From positions 1-40,425 of the forward strand of contig JAGPCO010000071.1 of assembly GCA_018058095.1 (NCBI GenBank): DNA of 40,425 nucleotides, in the 5' to 3' direction. The notes below the pieces were generated by a model, which was not told the origin of the DNA, made no database searches, and saw only the letters and a list, made by a program, of their open reading frames with translations. The position numbers and the translations under genes are program-made. This stretch comes from Kofleriaceae bacterium. Lineage in GTDB: Bacteria; Myxococcota_A; Polyangia; Haliangiales; Haliangiaceae. Below are positions 7,853 to 15,903 of the stretch, in pieces. The first letter of the stretch is position 1. Each line of letters begins with the position of its first letter.

Positions 7853-9322
7853 TCAGATCTTCTTGTTGCGGCGCTGCTGGAACGAGTACGGCCGGTGCGC
7901 CGAGCCCTTCTTGTCGGGGTCGTCGTCGTCGACCGGCGTGCCCATCATCGGCTCCTCGGAACCGGGCTTGAACTTGACCGACGACAGCGGGTTGTCGCCG
8001 ACCAGCACCTGGGTCTGGTGGTCGAGCACGTTGGACAGGCCCTCGATCTTGTCGATGTCGTCGAGGATGTCGTCGACCGAGGCGTAGCGCTCGCCGCGGG
8101 CGTCGCGCGTCATGCGATCGAAGATGTCATCGATGCCAGGCGGGATGGCCGGGTTGATCTGCGACGGCATGGGCGAGCGGCGGCCGGGCAGCTTCCGGGT
8201 CAGCAGCTCGTAGAAGATGATGCCGAGGGCGTAGATGTCGCCCTGCGGCCCGGAGTTGGTCGGGTCGCTGTACAGCTCGGGCGCCATGTACGCCACGTTG
8301 CCCATGCCGACGTAGATCTGGCGGATGACGGCGTGGTCGCGCTCGACGATCCGCACCACGCCGAAGTCCGACACCTTGACGTTGCCGTAGGCGTCGATGA
8401 GCAGCTGCTCCGGCTTGAGGCCGCGGTGGTAGACGCGGGCGTTGTGGGCGGCGCGCAGCGCGTGCAGCGTCTGCAGCAGGTACTTGAGCACCAGCTCGAC
8501 CGGGACCTCCTCGGCGTCGTTGATCAGCCGCCGGGCCGAGCCGTTGGGCGCGAGCTCGGTGATCACGTACGGGAAGTCGCGCTCGAGGTTGACGTCGTGG
8601 ATGGGCAGGATGTTGGGGTGGGCCAGGTTGGCCGCGGCCCGCACCACGTCGGTGAACCGGCGCACGATCTCGCCGCGCTGGTCCTCGCTGAAGAAGCCGA
8701 ACAGGTCGCGCACCTCCTTGAGGGCGACCTCGCGGTTGAGCGGCACCTGCCGGGCCCGGTACACCGTGCCGATGCCGCCCGAGCCGATCATCGCCAGCTT
8801 CTCGTAGCGGCCCTCGAGGGCGTCGTTGCTGCCCGTGATCTCACCACCTGCGACTGCCATCTGCCGGCCTCCCGACGTCGTGATCTTCGGCGCCTTGGGT
8901 GCGGCCGGGTTCTGGTGCGCGCCCGACGGCTCACGCACGCCGGACATGGTCGACGACAACACGCCGGCCTGCGGGGCCATGGGCACGCCGGCGACCGACT
9001 GCTGCAGGCGCGACTGCCGCAGCTTCTTGAAGTGGGTGACGGCGCGCTCGGTGAACTCGGCCAGGTTGCCTCCGTTCACCACCTGCTCGCCGTCGGGCGT
9101 GACCTCGAGCGAGTCGGCGCTGCGGTCGTGGCGCAGGTAGCCGGACTTCTCGAGGAAGCCGACGTACTCGGCGAACGGGATGGACACCGCGCCCTCGCAC
9201 ACCCGGCGGATATCGTCGACGCGATTCTGCCGGCCGTAGCGGGCCTCGGCCATCACGTTGGCGAGGATGAAGCGAGCCTCCTCGCACAGGACTTCCTTGG
9301 TGACCTTGGCGCGACCTTCCAT
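7853..9322 (-). CDS. Serine/threonine protein kinase fold, catalytic Asp missing (pseudokinase)
   Basis: A protein of 489 residues. Residues ~10-100 look like a winged-helix-type domain (EEARFILANVMAEARYG ... GYLRHD...LEVTPDGEQVV); a Pro/Ser/Ala linker follows, and the kinase fold begins near 171. The Gly loop IGSGGIGTVYRA, the ATP-binding Lys in VALKEV (~202), the DFG motif (D~319) and the APE-like MAPELYSD are present. The catalytic loop reads HRGLKPEQ (299-306) instead of HRDLKPEN: both the catalytic Asp and the Mg-binding Asn are replaced. It should bind nucleotide but phosphorylate poorly or not at all, as seen in pseudokinases. No transmembrane segment; the acidic tail and basic end are probably disordered. 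The promoter is TTGACC-N18-TACAAT, 8 nt from ATG, so the mRNA is probably leaderless. Confidence 0.92.
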   Translation of the reverse strand: MEGRAKVTKEVLCEEARFILANVMAEARYGRQNRVDDIRRVCEGAVSIPFAEYVGFLEKSGYLRHDRSADSLEVTPDGEQVVNGGNLAEFTERAVTHFKKLRQSRLQQSVAGVPMAPQAGVLSSTMSGVREPSGAHQNPAAPKAPKITTSGGRQMAVAGGEITGSNDALEGRYEKLAMIGSGGIGTVYRARQVPLNREVALKEVRDLFGFFSEDQRGEIVRRFTDVVRAAANLAHPNILPIHDVNLERDFPYVITELAPNGSARRLINDAEEVPVELVLKYLLQTLHALRAAHNARVYHRGLKPEQLLIDAYGNVKVSDFGVVRIVERDHAVIRQIYVGMGNVAYMAPELYSDPTNSGPQGDIYALGIIFYELLTRKLPGRRSPMPSQINPAIPPGIDDIFDRMTRDARGERYASVDDILDDIDKIEGLSNVLDHQTQVLVGDNPLSSVKFKPGSEEPMMGTPVDDDDPDKKGSAHRPYSFQQRRNKKI

Positions 9323-9330
9323 GCCGGCTG

Positions 9331-9360
9331 ATTGTAGGTGCCGACGAGGCCGGGGGTCAA
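9331..9360 (-). promoter_or_regulatory. Promoter of the kinase-fold gene
   Basis: Minus strand -35 TTGACC (9360-9355), 18-nt spacer, -10 TACAAT (9336-9331), then 8 nt to ATG 9322. One of the best sigma-70-like promoters here. Confidence 0.65.
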
Positions 9361-9394
9361 ACCAGGGCGGGCGCGAACGACGCGGCGCCGCGGA

Positions 9395-9817
9395 TCAGGC
9401 CGGCGGCGGCGGCGGCGCCCCGTCGGCGACGAGGCGGGCCACCAGCGGCTGATCCGCCGGCAGGATGTCGGTCCCGGGCAGCGCGGCCGGCGCGACCCAG
9501 CGCAGGTCGGCCACCTCGCGCGCGTGCGGCCGGGCCCCGACCGGCAGCGCGCACACGTACACGATCATCAACAGGTCGAAGGCGGGATAGGCGTGATGCA
9601 GGACCTCCCACACCGGGCCGATGACCGCGGTCACGCCGAGCTCCTCGTCCAGCTCGCGCGCCAGCGCCGCGGTCGGCGCCTCGCCTGGCTCGAGCTTGCC
9701 GCCGGGGAACTCCCACTGCAGCGGCAGCGCCTGATCGGCCCGGCGCTGGGTGATGAGGACCCGGCCGGCGGCGTCGACGATGAGGCCGGCCACCACCAGC
9801 GTGCGCGGCCGGATCAC
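9395..9817 (-). CDS. Nudix hydrolase, MutT-like
   Basis: A protein of 140 residues with a complete Nudix box (GKLEPGE, seven residues, RELDEELGV), matching Gx5Ex7REUxEExGU. The preceding LITQRRADQALPLQWEFPGG is typical of the 8-oxo-dGTP diphosphatase (MutT) group, which hydrolyses oxidised dGTP to the monophosphate; the real substrate is not proven. GTG 9817 overlaps the TGA of the upstream NRDE gene by 4 nt, so translation is coupled. It ends in a Pro-rich tail (APPPPPA). Confidence 0.9.
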   Translation of the reverse strand: MIRPRTLVVAGLIVDAAGRVLITQRRADQALPLQWEFPGGKLEPGEAPTAALARELDEELGVTAVIGPVWEVLHHAYPAFDLLMIVYVCALPVGARPHAREVADLRWVAPAALPGTDILPADQPLVARLVADGAPPPPPA

Positions 9818-10602
9818 GACGGCACCGCCACCGGGTGGAACGGCGCCTGGCACGGCGGCCCCTCGGCATGGAGGTAGCGCACGACGCGGCCCGGGGCGAG
9901 CGCGACCAGGCTGGCGCTGCGGGTCCCGTAGCCCGGTCCGTGGATGCAGGTCGCGCGCACCGCGCGCGCCAGCGCGGCCGGCACCAGGGGCGCCTCGACC
10001 GCGACGTCGGCGTCGTCCTCGGCCGGCTGCTGGTGATCGGCCAGCGCGGCGGCCAGCGCCGGCCACAGCGCCGCCTCGGACGCCTGCTGGTGGTCGGCCA
10101 GCGCGGCGGCGATCGCCGCCTCGACGCGGGCGCCACGCGGGAAGCCGGGCGCGCCGAGGCGATCGTTGCACAGCACGTGCAGCCCGGGCGGGAGCGCCGC
10201 CACCTCGCAGGTGCGGGTGTCGTGGCGCAGGTAGGCGACGTGGGCGGCGCCAGCGTCCCCGAACACCAGGTTCATGCTGCTGTAGGCGCCCGGGTCGAGC
10301 GCGCGCACGTACGCGAGCGGATCGGGCACCAGCAGCAGCGCGCGCACCACCTCGCCGCGCGAGCGCGCGCCGGGCACGCGGGGCGTCGCCGCGCGCTGGT
10401 TGGTCACCGCCGCGAACGCGCCATCGCGCCGCACCGCGAACCAGGTGCCACCCGACTCGGCGTCGACGCCGCCGACCACGCCGCCGGCGCGGTCGAGCAG
10501 CTCGGGCGGGCGCGCCGGCCGCGCGTACAGCTCATCGCGGTTGGCGGCGATCACCAGCGGGAGGCCCGGATGAACGCCGAGGGCGACGGCGATGGTGCAC
10601 AC
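9814..10602 (-). CDS. NRDE family protein (TANGO2-like)
   Basis: A protein of 262 residues starting MCTI and followed by the family signature AANRDELYARP. NRDE proteins have an N-terminal-nucleophile-like fold with Cys2 as the likely nucleophile; the eukaryotic relative TANGO2 is linked to haem and lipid handling, and the bacterial function is unclear. Residues ~170-205 contain a near-duplicate of AALADHQQ, a small local tandem duplication. The start GTG 10602 is fixed by the need for Cys at position 2 and by a -10 TACGGT ending 6 nt upstream. It is in an operon with the MutT-like gene (4-nt overlap). Confidence 0.85.
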   Translation of the reverse strand: MCTIAVALGVHPGLPLVIAANRDELYARPARPPELLDRAGGVVGGVDAESGGTWFAVRRDGAFAAVTNQRAATPRVPGARSRGEVVRALLLVPDPLAYVRALDPGAYSSMNLVFGDAGAAHVAYLRHDTRTCEVAALPPGLHVLCNDRLGAPGFPRGARVEAAIAAALADHQQASEAALWPALAAALADHQQPAEDDADVAVEAPLVPAALARAVRATCIHGPGYGTRSASLVALAPGRVVRYLHAEGPPCQAPFHPVAVPS

Positions 10603-10608
10603 GCGCGC

Positions 10609-10614
10609 ACCGTA
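10609..10614 (-). promoter_or_regulatory. -10 box of the NRDE gene
   Basis: TACGGT on the minus strand, 6 nt before GTG 10602; no clear -35. It lies just outside the inverted repeat TTTAGGG (10620-10626) / CCCTAAA (10668-10674) that spans the divergent promoter region. Confidence 0.45.
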
Positions 10615-10647
10615 GCAATTTTAGGGCCCGAAGCCGGACCCCGCGCC

Positions 10648-10676
10648 TTGCAAAGGCCCCCACCCGCCCCTAAAGT
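10648..10676 (+). promoter_or_regulatory. Promoter of the DUF507 gene
   Basis: -35 TTGCAA (10648-10653), 17-nt spacer, -10 TAAAGT (10671-10676), then 8 nt to ATG 10685. The predicted transcript has almost no leader and no Shine-Dalgarno. Confidence 0.6.
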
Positions 10677-10684
10677 GCCGCGAA

Positions 10685-11200
<516 letters not shown>

Positions 11201-11230
11201 GCCGCGCCCCGGCGCCGGGCCGCTTCTGCG

Positions 11231-11236
11231 TATAGT
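11231..11236 (+). promoter_or_regulatory. -10 box of the aryl-CoA ligase gene
   Basis: TATAGT ends 6 nt before GTG 11243; no clear -35. It suggests a leaderless mRNA for the ligase-creatininase pair. Confidence 0.5.
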
Positions 11237-11242
11237 GCGCGC

Positions 11243-12940
11243 GTGAGCGCCGCCGCCGACGTCCGCTTCCCCGACGACTTCAACCTGGCCGACTACTTCC
11301 TGTTCGACCGCCTGCGCGAGGGCCTGGGTCAAGAGGTCGCCCTCCGCTTCGGCGACCGGGCCTGGACCTACGCCGAGGTGGCCGAGCGCAGCCGGGCCCT
11401 GGCGCACTACCTGGTCGCCACCGGCCTGGCCCCGGAGCAACGCGTCTACGTCGTGCTACCCGACGTGCCGCCGTTCGCCTGGGGCATCTTCGCCACCCTG
11501 GCCGCGGGCGGCATCCTGACGATGGGCAACCCGGCCGCGCCGGCGGCCGACCTCGAGTACGTGATCGGCTACGTCCGAGCCCGCGTGCTGCTCACCACCC
11601 CGGCCGTGGCCGAGGCGCTGGCGCCAGCCCTGGCCGCGCTGCCCGGCCTGCGCACCATCCTGCTCGCGCCCGACGCCGCCACCGGCGACGACCCGGAGAC
11701 CCGGTGCGAGGTCGGCCCGGCCCTGGCCGCCGCGGCCGCGGCCGCCGGCGTGACCGTCACCTCGCTCGAAGGCGCGGTCACCGCCGGCGCCGCCGCGCCG
11801 GTGCCGCTGCCGCGGACCCGGCGCGACGATCAGTGCGTGTGGCTGTTCACCTCCGGCTCGACCGGCAAGTCGAAGGCGGCGATGCACACCCACCGCGACT
11901 TCGCCTTCAACACCGAGGTCTACGCCAAGCGCACGGCCGGCTACCGGCGCGGCGACGTGTGCGTGAGCGTGCCGCGCCTGTTCTTCGGCTACGCCACCGG
12001 CACCAACCTGTGGTTCCCGTTCGCGGTCGGCGGCACCGTCGGCCTGTTCTCGGAGCGGCCGACGGCCGAGAGCCTGTACGCGGCGATCGAACGCTACCGC
12101 CCGAGCATCGTCACCAACGTGCCGACCATGCTCGGCAAGCTGCTCGACCTCGACGACGAGCGGCGCGCCCGTGGCGAGCCCGGCCTCGACCTGCGCTGCG
12201 TCCGCTTCCACCTCTCGGCCGGCGAGGCGCTGCCCGAGGCCCTGCTGACCCGGTTCCTGGACCGCTTCGGCGGCGAGGTCCTCGACGGCATCGGCTCGGC
12301 CGAGATGTTCCACATCTACTGCAGCAACCGGCCGGGCCAGGTCGTGCCCGGCTCGCTCGGCCGCGCCGTCGACGGCTACACCCTGCGCGTGCTGGCCGAG
12401 GACGCGCCTGGGCCGGGCGCGCCCGAGCTGGCGCCGGGTGAGATCGGCGTGTTGTGGGTGCGCGGCGACAGCGTCGCCCTCGGCTACTACCAGGATCGGG
12501 ACAAGAGCTGGCAGACCTTCCATGGTCACTGGTGCCGGACCGGCGACCTGTTCACGCTCGACGCGGGCGGCCTCCTGTACTTCGCCGGCCGCGCCGACGA
12601 TCTGTTCAAGGTCGGTGGCGTGTTCGTCGCCCCGCTCGAGGTCGAGGACTGCCTGCTCGGCCACCCGGCGGTGTCGAGCGCGGCCGTCATCCCGGCCCAG
12701 GACGAGGGCCTGACCAAGCCCAAGGCGGTGATCGTCGTTCGGCCCGAGGCCCGGGCCCGCCTCGGCACCGAGGCCGGCCGCGCCGCCCTGGCCGACGAGC
12801 TCAAGGCCCACGTGCAGGGCCACCTCAGCAAGCACAAGTACCCGCGCTGGGTGGTGTTCGTCGACGAGCTGCCCAAGAACGATCGCGGCAAGATCGACAA
12901 GAAGGTGCTGCTGGCTCAGCAGACGGCGGGCGCGCTGTGA
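11243..12940 (+). CDS. Benzoate-CoA ligase family protein (aryl-CoA synthetase)
   Basis: A protein of 565 residues, ANL superfamily. It has the AMP-binding P-loop FTSGSTGKSKAAMHTH (~202), the A5-like segment DGIGSAEMFHIY, the hinge region WCRTGD (~430) and the catalytic Lys in GKIDKK near the C-terminus. The N-terminal FNLADYFLFDRLREGLGQEVALRFG and GSAEMFHIYCSNRPG are typical of the benzoate/2-aminobenzoate-CoA ligase branch. It would activate an aromatic acid with ATP and CoA in the cytosol. The last codons overlap the creatininase-type gene by 4 nt (GTGA). The exact aromatic substrate cannot be read from the sequence. Confidence 0.9.
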   Translation: MSAAADVRFPDDFNLADYFLFDRLREGLGQEVALRFGDRAWTYAEVAERSRALAHYLVATGLAPEQRVYVVLPDVPPFAWGIFATLAAGGILTMGNPAAPAADLEYVIGYVRARVLLTTPAVAEALAPALAALPGLRTILLAPDAATGDDPETRCEVGPALAAAAAAAGVTVTSLEGAVTAGAAAPVPLPRTRRDDQCVWLFTSGSTGKSKAAMHTHRDFAFNTEVYAKRTAGYRRGDVCVSVPRLFFGYATGTNLWFPFAVGGTVGLFSERPTAESLYAAIERYRPSIVTNVPTMLGKLLDLDDERRARGEPGLDLRCVRFHLSAGEALPEALLTRFLDRFGGEVLDGIGSAEMFHIYCSNRPGQVVPGSLGRAVDGYTLRVLAEDAPGPGAPELAPGEIGVLWVRGDSVALGYYQDRDKSWQTFHGHWCRTGDLFTLDAGGLLYFAGRADDLFKVGGVFVAPLEVEDCLLGHPAVSSAAVIPAQDEGLTKPKAVIVVRPEARARLGTEAGRAALADELKAHVQGHLSKHKYPRWVVFVDELPKNDRGKIDKKVLLAQQTAGAL

Positions 12941-13743
12941 GCGCGAGCGACCGCCGCCTCGGCGGCAAGCTCGCGCACATGACCAGCCCCGAGGTCGCGG
13001 CGCTGCTGGCCGCGGGCGCGCCGGTGATCGCGCTGGTCCCGGTCGGCTCGACCGAGCCGCACGGCCCGCACCTGGCGCTGGCGACCGACGTGGTCATCTC
13101 CGAGGGCGCTTGCGTGCGCGCCTTGCCCGGGCTGGCCGCGCGCGGGTGGCCGGCGGTGATCGCGCCGTCGGTCGGCTACGGCGTGACCGAGTGCGCGGCC
13201 GGGTTCGCCGGCGCGGTGTCGGTCCCGGCCGCGGCGCTGACGACCTTCCTCGGCGCCGTCATCGACGGCCTCGTCGCGGCCGGCTTCGCCCACGTGTGCC
13301 TGGTCAACAACCACCTCGAGCCGGCCCACGACGCCGCGGTGCGCGCCGCGCTGGTCGATCGTGCGCCGGGCCAGGCCAGCGTGGCGTGCCCGCTGACCCG
13401 GCAGTGGGCCCGCACCCTGTCGCCCGAGTTCAAGAGCGGCGCCTGTCACGCCGGCCAGTACGAGACCTCGATCGTGCTGGCGGTCGACGCCTCGCTGGTC
13501 GACGAGGCCGCCCGCACGGCCCTGCCGCCGGTGCCGATCAGCCTGAGCGACGGCCTGCGCGCCGGGCTGACCACGTTCGCGGCGATGGGCATGAGCGCCG
13601 CCTACGCCGGCGCCCCGGCGGCGGCGACCGCGGCCGAGGGTGACGCCACGCTCGACCAGCTGGCGGCGATGATCGTCGGCGAGGTTGCCGCCGCGCTCGC
13701 ACCGGCGCCGGCCGGCGCGCCTGCTGGTCCACGAGCGAGCTAG
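12937..13743 (+). CDS. Creatininase family amidohydrolase
   Basis: A protein of 268 residues from GTG 12937, whose first bases overlap the ligase stop. The metal-binding elements of creatininase are recognisable: GSTEPHGPHLALATD (E40, H42, D51) and NNHLEP, which keeps the His-x-Glu pair of true creatininases rather than the NGHGGN of other members; HAGQYETS follows. These are two-metal cytosolic enzymes that hydrolyse cyclic amides or formamides. Translational coupling to an aryl-CoA ligase suggests a role in the same catabolic route, for example removing an amide or formyl group; this is inference. Its TAG stop is the first three bases of the hairpin element at 13740-13796. Confidence 0.88.
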   Translation: MSASDRRLGGKLAHMTSPEVAALLAAGAPVIALVPVGSTEPHGPHLALATDVVISEGACVRALPGLAARGWPAVIAPSVGYGVTECAAGFAGAVSVPAAALTTFLGAVIDGLVAAGFAHVCLVNNHLEPAHDAAVRAALVDRAPGQASVACPLTRQWARTLSPEFKSGACHAGQYETSIVLAVDASLVDEAARTALPPVPISLSDGLRAGLTTFAAMGMSAAYAGAPAAATAAEGDATLDQLAAMIVGEVAAALAPAPAGAPAGPRAS

Positions 13744-13796
13744 CAGGCTGCGAGATCAGAAATGACTAGCAGGATGCTTCTTCAGCATCCTGCTAG
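13740..13796 (+). repeat. Dispersed TAGCAGG hairpin element, copy 2
   Basis: It starts CTAGCAGGCTGCGAGATC and ends in a perfect 13-bp stem (CTAGCAGGATGCT 13766-13778, AGCATCCTGCTAG 13784-13796, loop TCTTC). The TAG at 13741-13743 is the stop of the creatininase-type gene, and the TAG at 13795-13793 on the other strand is the stop of the convergent small gene. It matches the minus strand of 1045-1159 part by part. It may also act as a bidirectional terminator. Confidence 0.8.
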
Positions 13797-13972
13797 GCGT
13801 ACGCCGAGCAGCTGTGCCAGCTGGCCTCGTACGGATCCCAGGTCGTGAAGCCACACGCGCAGCCAAGGTAGCCGTAGCGGACGTAGGCGTAGCCGCCGCC
13901 GTCCGCCGGCGGCAGCTTGTGAGAGGGCAGCGACTGGACCTTGAGGGGACGCCGGGTGGTGGTTCGCTTCAT
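13793..13972 (-). CDS. Small Cys-containing hypothetical protein
   Basis: 59 residues from ATG 13972, beginning MKRTTTRRPLKVQSLPSHKL and continuing with an aromatic, Gly-rich middle (GGGYAYVRYGYLGCACGFTTWDPYEASWHSC). The frame stays open upstream to GTG 14101, but that part looks like non-coding sequence. Three Cys (CxC plus one near the C-terminus) might bind a metal or form a disulphide. I do not recognise it. The stop TAG is supplied by the repeat element. It is convergent with the creatininase-type gene. Confidence 0.5.
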   Translation of the reverse strand: MKRTTTRRPLKVQSLPSHKLPPADGGGYAYVRYGYLGCACGFTTWDPYEASWHSCSAYA

Positions 13973-14160
13973 CGCATCGACGAGGTGCAGGGCCCGCGCC
14001 AGCACCGCTGCGCCGGAGTCCGGGGCCTTGCGCCAGCGCCATGGCGCGGCCTGCGCGACCTGCGCAGGGACGTCGTGTGCATGAACGAAACCCGTGCACA
14101 AACAGCAACTTGCGACATCAGCCCGACATCAACGCGACGGCCCCGCCTTGCCACCGAGCC

Positions 14161-14174
14161 GGATGCGGGCATCC
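14161..14174. other. Short hairpin upstream of the zinc-finger membrane protein gene
   Basis: GGATGC-GG-GCATCC forms a 6-bp stem eight nt before GTG 14182. It may be part of the 5' region of that gene. Nothing else was recognised in the 13973-14181 gap. Confidence 0.3.
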
Positions 14175-14181
14175 TCGATCG

Positions 14182-14619
14182 GTGAGCCTGGTGCCGTGCG
14201 CGTCCTGCACCTCGACCCCGGCCATGCGCTGCGGTCGGTGTGGCGCCGCGTTGTGCCGGGCCCACGCACCGTCGCCCGGCCGCCGCTGCGCCGGGTGCGA
14301 AGCCGACTGGCGTGACGACCGGGCCACGCGGCGCACCGCCAAGGCGCTGTTCGCCCCGCCGGTGGCGGTGGTCGCCGCCGGCATCACCTTCGGCGCGCTG
14401 GCGCCAGTGCTGGCGGCCGGCGCCATCAGCGCCGGCCTGTCGTTGCTGGTCGCCGGCACCGCCGCCGCGCTCGGCACCGTCGGCATGGGCCGCACGGTCG
14501 ACCGCGCCGCCCGCGCCGCGTTCCTGCGCGAGAAGAGCCGGCTGCTACCGGCGGCGCGGGTGGTCCGCCGGCGCGGCGCAGCGGGCCCACGCCGCGATCC
14601 GGGGGCCGGCGTTCCGTGA
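14182..14619 (+). CDS. Small membrane protein with N-terminal zinc-ribbon-like motif
   Basis: 145 residues from GTG 14182. The first 35 residues hold a B-box-like Cys/His cluster: CASC, CGRCGAALCRAH and CAGC. A hydrophobic stretch of ~50 residues follows (ALFAPPVAVVAAGITFGAL and AISAGLSLLVAGTAAALGTV), enough for two membrane helices, then a basic C-terminal tail. This fits a small inner-membrane protein with a cytosolic zinc-binding head. The frame is open upstream to 14041 but the earlier part is unconvincing. The family is not recognised. The SDR gene follows after 49 nt on the same strand. Confidence 0.6.
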   Translation: MSLVPCASCTSTPAMRCGRCGAALCRAHAPSPGRRCAGCEADWRDDRATRRTAKALFAPPVAVVAAGITFGALAPVLAAGAISAGLSLLVAGTAAALGTVGMGRTVDRAARAAFLREKSRLLPAARVVRRRGAAGPRRDPGAGVP

Positions 14620-14668
14620 TCACGCGGTCCGGGTAGATCCGCCCCGGCATCCGCGATATCCAGCGGCC

Positions 14669-15436
14669 ATGCAGCTCACCGGGCGATGCGCCCTCGTCAC
14701 CGGCGGTGGTCGCGGCATCGGCGCCGCCTGTGCGCGCGCCCTGGCCGGCGCCGGCGCCCGGGTCGTCGTGGTCGGCCGGGGCCAGGCCGCGCTCGAGGCG
14801 ATCGCCGCCGAGCTGGGTGGGGTGGCGCTGACCGCCGATCTGGCCGACCGGGCCGACACCGATCGCCTGCTGGCCGCGCTGCCGGGCGCGATCGGCGGCG
14901 CCCACATCGACATCCTCGTCAACAATGCCGGCCTGGCCGAGAGCGCGCCGCTCGAGGCGACCAGCGACGAGCTGTGGGATCGCGCGCTGGCCGTCAACAC
15001 CACCGCCACCTTCCGCATCACCCGGGCCCTGGTCCCGGCCATGGTCGCGGCCGGCTGGGGCCGCGTCGTCAACATCGCCTCCAACGCCGGCGTGTCGGGC
15101 TACGCGTACACCGCGGCCTACTGCGCGTCGAAACACGCCGTGGTCGGGCTGACCCGGGCCCTGGCCATCGACCTGGCGCGCACCGGCGTGACCATCAACG
15201 CGCTGTGCCCGGGCTGGGTCGACACCGACATGGCGGCCGAGGCCGTGGCCCGTATCGCCGACAAGACCGGCCGCTCGCCGGCGCAGGCCCGGGCCGCGCT
15301 CGAGGGTATGAGCCCGCAGCGGCGCATGATCGAGGCGACCGAGGTCGCGGCCGCCGCGCTGTACCTGTGTGCGCACGAGGCGCGCGGCGTCCACGGCCAG
15401 GCCCTGGTCATCGACGGCGGCGCCATCCTCAAGTGA
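14669..15436 (+). CDS. SDR family NAD(P)-dependent oxidoreductase
   Basis: 255 residues, a classical short-chain dehydrogenase: TGGGRGIG (11-18), NNAG (85-88), N110, the catalytic S138, Y151 and K155 (YCASK) and the PGWVDTDM segment. It oxidises or reduces a hydroxyl/keto group with NAD(P) in the cytosol. It heads a chain of four genes (SDR, RidA-fold, enoyl-CoA hydratase-fold, acyl-CoA dehydrogenase) joined by overlaps, so it most likely acts as the 3-hydroxyacyl-CoA dehydrogenase of that pathway (inference). Confidence 0.92.
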   Translation: MQLTGRCALVTGGGRGIGAACARALAGAGARVVVVGRGQAALEAIAAELGGVALTADLADRADTDRLLAALPGAIGGAHIDILVNNAGLAESAPLEATSDELWDRALAVNTTATFRITRALVPAMVAAGWGRVVNIASNAGVSGYAYTAAYCASKHAVVGLTRALAIDLARTGVTINALCPGWVDTDMAAEAVARIADKTGRSPAQARAALEGMSPQRRMIEATEVAAAALYLCAHEARGVHGQALVIDGGAILK

Positions 15437-15450
15437 CGAAAGCGACCCTC

Positions 15451-15903
15451 ATGACCTCCACCCCACCCACGTCCGCGCTGTCCGTCGTCGAGGTCCCCGG
15501 CTGGCCGCCGCCGCGCGGCTACGCCAACGGCATGATCGCCGCCGCCGGCGCCCGCTCGCTGCACGTGGCCGGGCAGATCGCCTGGCTGCCCGACGGCACG
15601 TTCCCGTCGGACGACCCCATCACCCAGTTCGGGATCGCGCTCGACAACGTGCTGGCGGTGGTCGCCGCCGCCGGCGGCGGGCCGACCGACGTCGCCAGCA
15701 TGACGGTGTTCGTGACCGACATCGACAGCTACCGCAGCCGGGCCCGCGAGCTCGGCCCGATCTGGCGGGCCCGCCTCGGCAAGCACTACCCGGCCATGGC
15801 CCTGGTCGCGGTGCCGGCCCTGGTCGAGCGCGCCGCCAAGGTCGAGATCCAGGCCGTCGCCTACCTGCAGCCCGCGCCCGCCGCCCCCGGAGCCACGCCA
15901 TGA
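15451..15903 (+). CDS. RidA/YjgF family protein, lacking the deaminase Arg
   Basis: 150 residues from ATG 15451; GTG 15433, overlapping the SDR stop, is the alternative start. The fold is recognised from YANGMIAAAGARSLHVAGQIAW, ALDNVLAVVAAAGGGPTDV and VTDIDSYRSRARELG. RidA enzymes hydrolyse reactive enamines/imines and use an Arg in PARxxVEV; here the segment reads PAMALVAVPAL, so the key Arg is Met. It is therefore not the archetypal RidA group and may have another activity or bind an aryl-CoA ring intermediate. It overlaps the next gene by 4 nt (ATGA). Confidence 0.9.
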   Translation: MTSTPPTSALSVVEVPGWPPPRGYANGMIAAAGARSLHVAGQIAWLPDGTFPSDDPITQFGIALDNVLAVVAAAGGGPTDVASMTVFVTDIDSYRSRARELGPIWRARLGKHYPAMALVAVPALVERAAKVEIQAVAYLQPAPAAPGATP

